Under the pieces are notes generated by a model. The model was not told the DNA's origin. It saw nothing but the letters and a program-made list of their open reading frames with translations, and did not search any database. Shown here piece by piece: positions 1 to 6,617 of a stretch of DNA of 12,118 nt; position 1 is the stretch's first letter, and the number at the start of each line of letters is the position of its first letter. The DNA comes from Desulfobacteraceae bacterium (GTDB taxonomy: Bacteria > Desulfobacterota > DSM-4660 > Desulfatiglandales > Desulfatiglandaceae), in the NCBI GenBank assembly GCA_030642205.1, contig DAOWOF010000051.1:1-12118 (forward strand). The letters run 5' to 3'. The position numbers and the translations under genes were made by a program.

Positions 1-375
1 ATCTATTATTTAAGCTTAATTGCTCATGCCTTAAAGCCTGTTAAAAAAAAACTTATTAAGTGTGCTTATTTTTTTCCGATATCTTTATTAATCAACAATA
101 GAGGTTTGTTTTTTTGCAGCCCCTGACAGGGTTTAATGAAAAGATACAAAGCCATAAGTATATACTCATCTAAGAACAATTAAAGAAGGTGGGTTTGTAA
201 ACAGTTGCAGAATAACTTTTTACCAGGTTATCAAATAAGCATGATAGTGTTATTTCCAGGCATCGTATTCTTTTTTAAATTTTCACTTAGAAATCTTTAT
301 AAATAAAAATCTTTTTTATGCAAGCGTCAGGAAGGTTAAGTTGTTTTTATTTATAAAAATTTAAGGGTTGGGGTA
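1..375. other. AT-rich intergenic region upstream of the Lon-like cluster
   Basis: I see no convincing coding sequence here. The stretch is AT-rich and contains an 11-base dyad (CCCTG-A-CAGGG, 121-131) that could be a small operator. It also has a weak 4-bp stem followed by a T run (57-75), which could be a poor terminator for a gene to the left of the window. A larger inverted repeat next to the first gene is listed separately. A TATAAA-like hexamer lies at 298-303 but has no good -35 partner, so I do not call a promoter. Confidence 0.6.
296..357. promoter_or_regulatory. Perfect 14-bp inverted repeat before the first gene
   Basis: TTTATAAATAAAAA (296-309) is followed after 34 bases by its exact reverse complement (344-357), 18 bases before the ATG at 376. 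It could be a two-site operator, or an RNA stem placing the G-rich ribosome-binding region (GGGTTGGGG, 365-373) just outside the helix. Low-complexity AT sequence makes chance dyads more likely, so the regulatory role is inference; the repeat itself is seen directly. Confidence 0.35.
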
Positions 376-1563
376 ATGAATATAATAACAGATAATAATA
401 AAACTATAAATAATGATTTTTGGGTCATTTCAGCAAGCGCATATAGCGATATAAATCTGGAGCAATATTTAAATGGGGGGAAAATCTCATTTATTAAGGA
501 ATATAAAATCTCTGATTTGGCATGGTATCTGCTTAACCCAAATTCTGTGCAGGTGAAGAAGAGACTTGTGGGTTATGAAGCTCATAAGCCACAAGCATTT
601 TTTTATAGATTAAGGTCAAAAATTAGAAAAATATTGGCCAGTCCAAATAGAGGTGTGTCACAAGATTCCTCTAGTTTAAAAGAAGTGCGTATTTCTGATA
701 AAGAAATAAGACCATTCCCTTTAAATGATGACAAGCTTGAATCTCATATAAATAGAATCTATGAGGCCTTGAGGCCTTATGATTCAATGATTAAAGAAAT
801 CGCCAAGCTTGATATTGTAAAAATAAGCGATCTGGTTGGTATCTGTAAAGATTTAGGCGGATTTCGTTCCTTTTTGACGATCCAGGGAGATTGCAGGCAA
901 AAAATAGATTACCTTATTAAAAATTTAAATAAAGAAATAACGGTAAGTATCCCCAAAGCCTATATTGCAGAAGGTTTGTTTGAAATGAGTGGTTTTGATT
1001 TTAAAGGATCTGATCCTAAGGTTTCGCATCGATTGGTTACTTTTTTGCATAATAATCAACCATATGGATGTGTGTTAAGCGCTTATAATACCATATCATA
1101 TTGGTTAGAAGATATTAACATGTTGAATTACATTCATTTTTTACACTATGCAATTAAGACTGACTATAAATTAAATGATTCTCTAGGCCTTTGCCTGAAA
1201 GGACAAGGTTTCCCTCTTAAATTAATGTTTAATAATAGACTTGCTATAGATTATTCTTCTAATATCCCAAAAATATATAGAGATGTCTTTGAAACCCATC
1301 ATATTGAAAAAAGTAAAAAACAGTTTATTATTAATTATTTAAAAAATTCTCAATTTGGTATCTCTTTGAATTATCTTCATTCCTCTAATTCGGGTGAAAA
1401 AAAATTAGTGACAGCTATCTCTGTTATGCATAATATAAACGCATTAGAGCCAATTAAACATGATCTACCAGACATATATTCGGAGATTGATAAGCGTGCT
1501 TATGCTTTTGAGACTGGCAAATTTTATTTATTAGATGCCATAAGAGGGTTTAGTAATGAATAA
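376..1563 (+). CDS. Uncharacterised 395-aa protein, first gene of split-Lon operon
   Basis: I do not recognise this protein. It is a soluble-looking protein of 395 residues with no signal peptide, no clear membrane segment and no obvious nucleotide-binding or metal motif. The start at 376 follows a G-rich stretch rather than a classical AGGAG. It opens with a short Asn-rich segment and then FWVISAS (residues 16-22). A basic stretch at about 75-110 separates this from a long C-terminal part with many aromatic residues (about 230-270). Its stop overlaps the start of the LonB-like ATPase gene by 8 bases, so the two are almost certainly co-transcribed and translationally coupled. It may be an adaptor, regulator or substrate of the protease, or a partner in a membrane complex; this rests on context only. 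Codon use is AT-rich like the next two genes. Confidence 0.85.
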   Translation: MNIITDNNKTINNDFWVISASAYSDINLEQYLNGGKISFIKEYKISDLAWYLLNPNSVQVKKRLVGYEAHKPQAFFYRLRSKIRKILASPNRGVSQDSSSLKEVRISDKEIRPFPLNDDKLESHINRIYEALRPYDSMIKEIAKLDIVKISDLVGICKDLGGFRSFLTIQGDCRQKIDYLIKNLNKEITVSIPKAYIAEGLFEMSGFDFKGSDPKVSHRLVTFLHNNQPYGCVLSAYNTISYWLEDINMLNYIHFLHYAIKTDYKLNDSLGLCLKGQGFPLKLMFNNRLAIDYSSNIPKIYRDVFETHHIEKSKKQFIINYLKNSQFGISLNYLHSSNSGEKKLVTAISVMHNINALEPIKHDLPDIYSEIDKRAYAFETGKFYLLDAIRGFSNE

Positions 1564-3112
1564 CGAATATAATGAAAATGATTACCGCTGGGTCAAAGAA
1601 TTAATGAATTATCCAAAAACATTGAATATGCGACTAGATTTTTTTGATGATACATCAGAGATTGATATTCCAGATGATCCCATAGAGAAAGTTATTTTTC
1701 AAAAAAAAGCTAAAAAAGCCATCAGAAAAATTGCTCAGAATAAGGGGCATATACTTATGGTAGGAAGACCAGGGACAGGTAAATCAATGTTGGCAAATAT
1801 GTTTAAAAATGTCCTTGATAAATCATTAGGTGATTATTTACGTCCAGTATCTTCAATTGTTGCTTGTCCGGGAAAAGATAAAAACCATATACGTTTTTCA
1901 TATGAAAATCCTGAAAAAATAGATAAAGAAATTGCTTCTCTCAGGAAGGGGATAGAAGAGGCAAAGGTAAATATGGATGATTTCAGCCTTGCCGATCAGA
2001 TTAATTCTGTAAAAAAAGTAAGAAGGTGGCTGCTTGGGATTTCTGCTGTAAGCGCTATTTGCGGTATATTTTTTCCAATTGCATTTATATTTACAGGCCT
2101 TACAGGTATGGGATCTATATTTATGTATATTCAGGAAAATAATCATAAAGTACAGGAAAGGATCCAAAATGAAAATCATGATGCCGAAAAAAAATCATTT
2201 AAACCTTTTGAGGACATGATTCCTGAAGTTTTATATGATCCCAGAAAAGAAACTGATTTAATGGCAAGGATTTCAGAGCCTAATGCAAGAAATATGAAAG
2301 GAGGCTTTCGGCACGATCCTTATCAATCCAGCAGTCTACATACGCCTCCACATAAAAGGGCATTTTTAGGCGCCCACGCAAAGTCGCCAATCATTTATAT
2401 TGATGAACTAAAAACACTTATAAAAGCAGGTTATATGTCTGATCTCTTGGAGATCATGCAGAATAAGAAATATATTCTTGAAGGCGGTAATAATATGGGA
2501 AGTGGCGCCGCAGACAGGTCTGAAAATTATCTATCAGCAGATAATCTTATTATTGCATGCTGTAATCATGATACTTTAGAACAACTTCAACAGGAGGGTG
2601 ACGGAGCTTTCCTTAGTCGCATTGAAGACAAAGGCGAAATTATACATATGGAAAGCGCAGTGCCGGAAACATTAGAAAATACACTTCAAGTGGCCCAGTA
2701 TGTTAAACAGGAAATAATCAATTTTAGTGAGGAGATTAAAAACACCTGGGGAAAAATTATAGAGCAAGAAGGATATAAAGGCGTAAGAAAAAGGAGTGAA
2801 CATCTTTTTGGCAGGCCCCTGCCAAAGGATTATAAACTTGAGTCAAAGGAATTCTCCAGAAATTCAGTTTTGGAAATTATCAAAGAGCTGCGGTGTAGAA
2901 GTTTCGATGGTAAATTAACCAGTATTTTGAGGCCTATCAATGGAATTATTAAAACAGCTGAATATGAAGCAATTTTTGAAAGCAGTCAATTTGTGGAACC
3001 GCATCATGTTAGATTAGCCCTCAAAGAGCATCTTAGTATTGAAGGTGGAATGGCTCAAGAAATTATATCCCATAAAAAGGATCTAAAAAAAATATATTGC
3101 CTCAATGACTGA
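1556..3112 (+). CDS. LonB-type membrane AAA+ ATPase subunit lacking the protease domain
   Basis: This is an AAA+ ATPase of the LonB family, which unfolds proteins and feeds them to an S16 protease. Walker A is GRPGTGKS (residues 70-77). A hydrophobic stretch at about 158-192, long enough for one or two membrane passes, lies between Walker A and Walker B, the hallmark placement in archaeal-type LonB. The block DPYQSSSLHTPPHKR (254-268) and Walker B IIYIDE (279-284) are characteristic. Sensor 1 is LIIACCNHD (331-339), the arginine finger is probably R355 in FLSRIED, and a sensor-2-like region lies near 447-468. The protein stops at 518 residues, where family members normally continue into the protease domain; that domain is encoded by the next gene, overlapping by 8 bases. 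The start is preceded by AGAGGG within the end of the first gene. Expected location: inner membrane, ATPase facing the cytoplasm. Confidence 0.9.
   Translation: MNNEYNENDYRWVKELMNYPKTLNMRLDFFDDTSEIDIPDDPIEKVIFQKKAKKAIRKIAQNKGHILMVGRPGTGKSMLANMFKNVLDKSLGDYLRPVSSIVACPGKDKNHIRFSYENPEKIDKEIASLRKGIEEAKVNMDDFSLADQINSVKKVRRWLLGISAVSAICGIFFPIAFIFTGLTGMGSIFMYIQENNHKVQERIQNENHDAEKKSFKPFEDMIPEVLYDPRKETDLMARISEPNARNMKGGFRHDPYQSSSLHTPPHKRAFLGAHAKSPIIYIDELKTLIKAGYMSDLLEIMQNKKYILEGGNNMGSGAADRSENYLSADNLIIACCNHDTLEQLQQEGDGAFLSRIEDKGEIIHMESAVPETLENTLQVAQYVKQEIINFSEEIKNTWGKIIEQEGYKGVRKRSEHLFGRPLPKDYKLESKEFSRNSVLEIIKELRCRSFDGKLTSILRPINGIIKTAEYEAIFESSQFVEPHHVRLALKEHLSIEGGMAQEIISHKKDLKKIYCLND
3085..3092 (+). other. 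A8 tract at the ATPase/protease junction
   Basis: Eight consecutive A bases lie 12 bases before the protease start codon. The protease frame is open from 3087 on (the preceding in-frame stop is TAA at 3084-3086). Skipping one base in this tract would therefore join the ATPase frame directly to the protease frame and give a single LonB-like polypeptide. It may be a slippage site, the scar of gene fission, or a sequencing indel; the sequence alone cannot distinguish these. Confidence 0.35.
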
Positions 3113-3842
3113 TTCCATCGGTTATGTCGTTGGTCTTGCAGTTATCAGTTCAACATCCAGTGGTCAAATGTATGGCCAGCCATTGCCAATTCATTGTCAA
3201 ATAAACGCAGGGGGCGCTGATTCTGTTATAGCGCCTGGTAAAATTGGGGATATTGCTAAAGCTGCAGCTCAAAATGTCAGGGCATCAATTAAACAGGTTT
3301 TGACTAAAATCAGGGCGCCTTATGTTGGCTATGAGATGCATGTGGAATATATTCAAGCCCATGGAGGAGTGGAGGGAGATAGCGCCTCAGTTGCAATGGA
3401 TATCGCTTTAATATCTGATTTTATTCAAGAGCCGGTTAATCAAAGATATGGCATAACAGGCTCTTTGACGGGTAATATTATCCTTGCTGTGGGAGGTGTT
3501 ACTGAAAAGGTAAAGTCAATTATGGATAGTGATCTTGGAATGCTTGGCGCTTGCATCCCATGGCAAAACAAATATGATATCGAACCATTACTGATAAATA
3601 TGGAGTATGAATATGTGCAGGAGGATGGTGTTCCGGGGATAAGGATTTTTAGAGGACGTGACAGGCAAGATCCTTTTGATATTTATTTTTGTAAGACCAA
3701 ATACCATACATACCAGATTATGATGGGATTAGGAGAGACTGAGGTCGAGGAAAAAATGGCTGAACAAAGCAAAAAAGATTTGGAGTTCATACTTAACATC
3801 AAAGGGTATTCAAAGGAGGTTGATCGTCCTTTGCCTGGTTAG
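3105..3842 (+). CDS. Stand-alone S16 (Lon/LonB) serine protease subunit
   Basis: This is the proteolytic half of a split LonB. The catalytic Ser is S93 in VEGDSAS (89-95) and the catalytic Lys is K135 in VGGVTEK (129-135), the S16 Ser-Lys dyad. The intervening YGITGSL (115-121) matches the VAVTGSL segment of LonB. The N-terminus, YVVGLAVIS (7-15), matches the start of the LonB protease domain (GRVNGLAV). At 245 residues it is slightly longer than the usual ~200-residue domain, with a C-terminal extension ending in a charged helix (about 210-230). The gene overlaps the ATPase gene by 8 bases and has no visible Shine-Dalgarno sequence, so translation probably depends on termination-reinitiation. 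It has no ATPase domain and presumably assembles with the membrane ATPase. A function independent of it cannot be excluded. Confidence 0.9.
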   Translation: MTDSIGYVVGLAVISSTSSGQMYGQPLPIHCQINAGGADSVIAPGKIGDIAKAAAQNVRASIKQVLTKIRAPYVGYEMHVEYIQAHGGVEGDSASVAMDIALISDFIQEPVNQRYGITGSLTGNIILAVGGVTEKVKSIMDSDLGMLGACIPWQNKYDIEPLLINMEYEYVQEDGVPGIRIFRGRDRQDPFDIYFCKTKYHTYQIMMGLGETEVEEKMAEQSKKDLEFILNIKGYSKEVDRPLPG

Positions 3843-3868
3843 TATCCGAACGAAAATCAGGGTTTTTT
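3834..3868 (+). terminator. Weak intrinsic terminator of the split-Lon operon
   Basis: CCTGGTT (3834-3840) pairs with AATCAGG (3855-3861), with one G-U pair, and is followed by G and then six T bases (3863-3868). The stem overlaps the protease stop codon. The cysteine synthase fusion gene converges from the other side only about 20 bases further on. Confidence 0.4.
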
Positions 3869-3887
3869 GTCAAGAAAGATCCTGCCG

Positions 3888-6197
3888 CTATAATTTTCTC
3901 CACTGAGGGCCGTCTTTGGTGTCAAAGACCTCTATCCCCATTTCCAATAACTTTAAGCGATATTGATCAGCACTATACCACTCCTTTTTTTTTCTTGCCT
4001 GCTCCCTTTTCAAAATGAGTGTATTTATTTCTTGATCCTCCTTAGGAGCTTCAAGCTCCATCACCCCCAAGACCGAATTGATATTTTCCAGTTCTTTTAG
4101 TATCTTTTCCTTGTCCAGAGATGACAGGCCCTGATTATCTAATATTTTGTTGATTCTGTGAATAAACCGGAAAAGGGATGCCAAAGCGGCTGCTATATTC
4201 AAGTCATCATCCATAGCCTCCTTAAATTGGTGGCGCAAGTCATAAATAATTTGTTCTAAGCCCTGATAAGGATTTTTACTTCTTCTTGAATGGAGTTTTT
4301 TTACAAATATATCTAAATTGGCGAGGGTTCTTTTAACCCCATCCAGCTTGGACAAGGAAAAGAAGATTGGCTTGCGATAATGGCGGCTCAAGATCCAATA
4401 GCGTACTTCCCGGCCAGTATAGCCTTGATCCAGGATATCTTTTAATGATAAATGGTCAGGATCTGATTCGTGTGTAGACAGATTTTTTTCCATTACTGGT
4501 TCGTTATGTACCCAATAATTTGAAAGTGGTTTATTGGTTACAGCCTGACAAATAGCTGTAGTATTTTCATGATGCGGAAAGATTAAATCTACCCCGCTAG
4601 TATGAATATCATAAGTGGATCCCAGAAATTTCATGCCCATAGCAGAGCACTCCAGATGCCAGCCAGGTCTAATGTTCCCCCATTCTGTCTTGTAAAAAAT
4701 TCCCTTTTTCAATTCTTTGAGAGTGGATCTTTTTAATAGAGTGAAATCTCTTGGATTATCTTTTTCATATTGGTCAAGGTCAACGGTTTTGCCAAGGTGG
4801 ATCTTATCCAGATCAATACGAGACAATTTCCCGTAAGGTTTAAACCTGGAGATATCAAAATATATGGAACGAAATTTTTCGTAGGCGAAACCTTTTTCCA
4901 ATAATTTCCGAGTTATTGCAATCATTTCATCCACATATTCACTGGCGCGTGGATATTCATTAGCCCTTTTAATGAGTAATATATCAAGATCTTTTAAAAA
5001 GTCCTCATAATACTGATCTGTAAAATCCTTCAAGGACATATTCGCGGCTTCAGCGCCTTCAATGGTTCGATCATCTAGGTCAGTGACATTCATAATAAGG
5101 GTCGTTTTAAGGCCTTTAAATTCGAGGTAGCGTTTGATCAGGTCAGCAAAGATAAAACGACGACACTGGTTCAAGGTGGTTGAATGGCTAAGTGTAGGGC
5201 CACAAGCATAGATTGATGCTTGATTTTCCTGAAGGGGAATGAAATCCTCCTTTTTTCCTGAAAGTGTATTATAAAGGCGGAGTCCTGATTTCTTCTTAAT
5301 CTCAAAGAGCGAAGTACTCAGATATCTTTCACCTCCATCTGGTAAAAGAACAACGATTCTACCATGATCAAGCTCACTAGCAAGCCTCAGGGCGGCAGCC
5401 ATGGCAGCCCCTGAACTCATACCAACAAATAATCCTTCTTGCCTGGCCAGCAGGCGGCAAGTTTGAAAGGCCTCATCATCATCAATATATATAGTCCTGG
5501 AGAGTCGTTTTCTTTCAAAAATACCTGGCTGATAAGACTCCTTCATGTTTTTCAGGCCCTGAATTTTATGCCCCAAATAGGGTTCAACTCCCACTACTTT
5601 AACTGCCTTATCCAGTTCACTAAACCTGCGAGCAAGGCCCATCAAGGTTCCTGAGGTTCCCATGGTAGCAACAACAATGTCTAGTTGATGATCTGTCTGT
5701 TCCCAAATCTCAATGGCCGTTGAATAATAATGGGCCTTCCAATTGTTTTCATTATTAAATTGGTCCGCAAGCCAATATTTTTCCGGCTCTTCCCTTATCA
5801 GTTTATAAACATATTCTATCGCACCATCAGTGGAAAATCGGGCAGGTGTAAATTTTATGTCAACCCCCATTGCCCTCAAGATCTTTACCCTTTCTTCACT
5901 GACAGCCTCAGACATGACCAAAAGTATCTGATAGTCTTTGACTGCTGCAACCAGTGCGAGGCCGATACCTGTGTTGCCGCTGGTGGCCTCAAGGATAATC
6001 TTGTCCTTGGTCAGGGATCCATCTTTTTCTGCTTCTTCAATCATATAAAGGGCAGGCCGTTCTTTCACAGAACCAGCCGGGTTGAAATATTCAAGTTTGG
6101 CAAGGATCTCCACGTCCTTATTGGGATTTATTTTACTGACAGAAACCAAAGGTGTATTCCCAATCAGATCAAGGATGTTAGAATGGATACGAGCCAT
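3888..6197 (-). CDS. Fusion: PLP cysteine synthase + degenerate cysteinyl-tRNA synthetase domain
   Basis: Residues 1-300 are a fold-type II PLP cysteine synthase (CysK/CysM). It should make cysteine from an activated serine and sulfide. K45 in NPAGSVKER is the PLP lysine, TSGNTGI (72-78) and GTSGTLMG (180-187) bind substrate and phosphate, and PDGGERYLST is at 286-295. Residues 305-769 align end to end with CysRS, including the C-terminal anticodon-binding part (GPQWRKL). Zinc ligands C332, C517 and H542 are kept, but the fourth (Glu238 in E. coli) is T546. The HIGH motif reads TLNQ (341-344) and the KMSKS position reads STHES (574-578), without any gap. Adenylation is therefore unlikely, while Cys- and tRNA-contacting regions (GWHLEC, NVTDLDD) remain. 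The start follows GGGAG with 6-base spacing. The gene is monocistronic here; a genuine CysRS should exist elsewhere. The acceptor amino acid is uncertain. Confidence 0.9.
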   Translation of the reverse strand: MARIHSNILDLIGNTPLVSVSKINPNKDVEILAKLEYFNPAGSVKERPALYMIEEAEKDGSLTKDKIILEATSGNTGIGLALVAAVKDYQILLVMSEAVSEERVKILRAMGVDIKFTPARFSTDGAIEYVYKLIREEPEKYWLADQFNNENNWKAHYYSTAIEIWEQTDHQLDIVVATMGTSGTLMGLARRFSELDKAVKVVGVEPYLGHKIQGLKNMKESYQPGIFERKRLSRTIYIDDDEAFQTCRLLARQEGLFVGMSSGAAMAAALRLASELDHGRIVVLLPDGGERYLSTSLFEIKKKSGLRLYNTLSGKKEDFIPLQENQASIYACGPTLSHSTTLNQCRRFIFADLIKRYLEFKGLKTTLIMNVTDLDDRTIEGAEAANMSLKDFTDQYYEDFLKDLDILLIKRANEYPRASEYVDEMIAITRKLLEKGFAYEKFRSIYFDISRFKPYGKLSRIDLDKIHLGKTVDLDQYEKDNPRDFTLLKRSTLKELKKGIFYKTEWGNIRPGWHLECSAMGMKFLGSTYDIHTSGVDLIFPHHENTTAICQAVTNKPLSNYWVHNEPVMEKNLSTHESDPDHLSLKDILDQGYTGREVRYWILSRHYRKPIFFSLSKLDGVKRTLANLDIFVKKLHSRRSKNPYQGLEQIIYDLRHQFKEAMDDDLNIAAALASLFRFIHRINKILDNQGLSSLDKEKILKELENINSVLGVMELEAPKEDQEINTLILKREQARKKKEWYSADQYRLKLLEMGIEVFDTKDGPQWRKL

Positions 6198-6222
6198 TAT
6201 TTTCTCCCTTTTTATTTTATAA

Positions 6223-6266
6223 CCGGGGAGGCTTCCTCACCTAGGCATGGGCCTATACTCCCTCGG
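6223..6266 (-). promoter_or_regulatory. Structured leader upstream of the cysteine synthase fusion
   Basis: An outer stem pairs 6223-6230 with 6258-6266 (one bulged base). It encloses an inner perfect stem, TAGGC/GCCTA (6242-6246 with 6251-6255). The structure sits about 26 bases upstream of the fusion gene's ATG and would be in its mRNA leader. It might be a regulatory RNA element or part of a repeat. I could not match it to T-box or S-box (SAM) consensus sequences. Confidence 0.3.
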
Positions 6267-6275
6267 ACTTTTGAT

Positions 6276-6300
6276 GGACTTTTTATAAGTTCGTCAAAAT
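6276..6300 (+). repeat. Short dispersed repeat, copy 1 (diverged)
   Basis: GGACTTTTTATAAGTTCGTC is the diverged first copy of a ~23-base element found three times in this non-coding region. It is inverted with respect to the copy at 6461-6484. Confidence 0.5.
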
Positions 6301-6460
6301 AATATGTGATATAATGTTTATAAATACAAGGCTTTTTATGATACCGTAAAAGAAAGAAAAATTTGTTTAAAAAGGAGTGTTTCCGGGAAAAAATGAAACA
6401 AACAAAGCATGTCTGGCAGGATGCTAATAAATTCTTAGGTGCAATGAAATCTTGTTTTAA

Positions 6461-6484
6461 TGTTGATGCACTCGTAAAAAGTCC
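6461..6484 (-). repeat. Short dispersed repeat, copy 2 (inverted)
   Basis: Read on the minus strand this copy begins GGACTTTTTACGAGTGCATC. It shares 13 consecutive bases (GACTTTTTACGAG) and then CATCAA with the copy at 6565-6587. The two form an inverted pair around an ~80-base segment containing a small hairpin. Confidence 0.55.
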
Positions 6485-6501
6485 GCCGTAAAAATTACGG
6501 C
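6476..6501 (-). terminator. Possible intrinsic terminator for the thi4-thiE-DHH-mgtE operon
   Basis: On the minus strand a perfect 7-bp stem, GCCGTAA/TTACGGC with a 3-base loop (6485-6501), is followed by GGAC and then five T bases. It lies about 115 bases beyond the mgtE stop. The four-base gap before the T run weakens the call. It could instead be part of the repeat element around it. Confidence 0.3.
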
Positions 6502-6564
6502 CGCAATATATTATGGTAGTCAATAAAATTATCTCTATTTGCTGCGGTTAAAATTCTAATTTTC

Positions 6565-6587
6565 GACTTTTTACGAGACCATCAATG
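6565..6587 (+). repeat. Short dispersed repeat, copy 3
   Basis: GACTTTTTACGAGACCATCA is the direct-orientation partner of the inverted copy at 6461-6484. The rest of 6198-6617 shows no believable gene. A 103-codon frame across it on the minus strand runs through the repeats and the leader stem and looks accidental. Confidence 0.55.
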
Positions 6588-6617
6588 TTTATAAAAATCA
6601 TATTTCTTATAAATATA

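Noticed and set aside
180..210. GG...GC pair suggestive of a sigma54 promoter
   Set aside because: The spacing is 14 bases rather than the required 10.
376..1563. FWVISA near the N-terminus recalls the start of V-ATPase subunit C (FWLISAP)
   Set aside because: Only about six residues agree and nothing further along the protein matches.
6212..6523. 103-codon open frame on the minus strand
   Set aside because: It crosses repeat copies and the leader stem, has no ribosome site, and its residue make-up is that of translated repeats.
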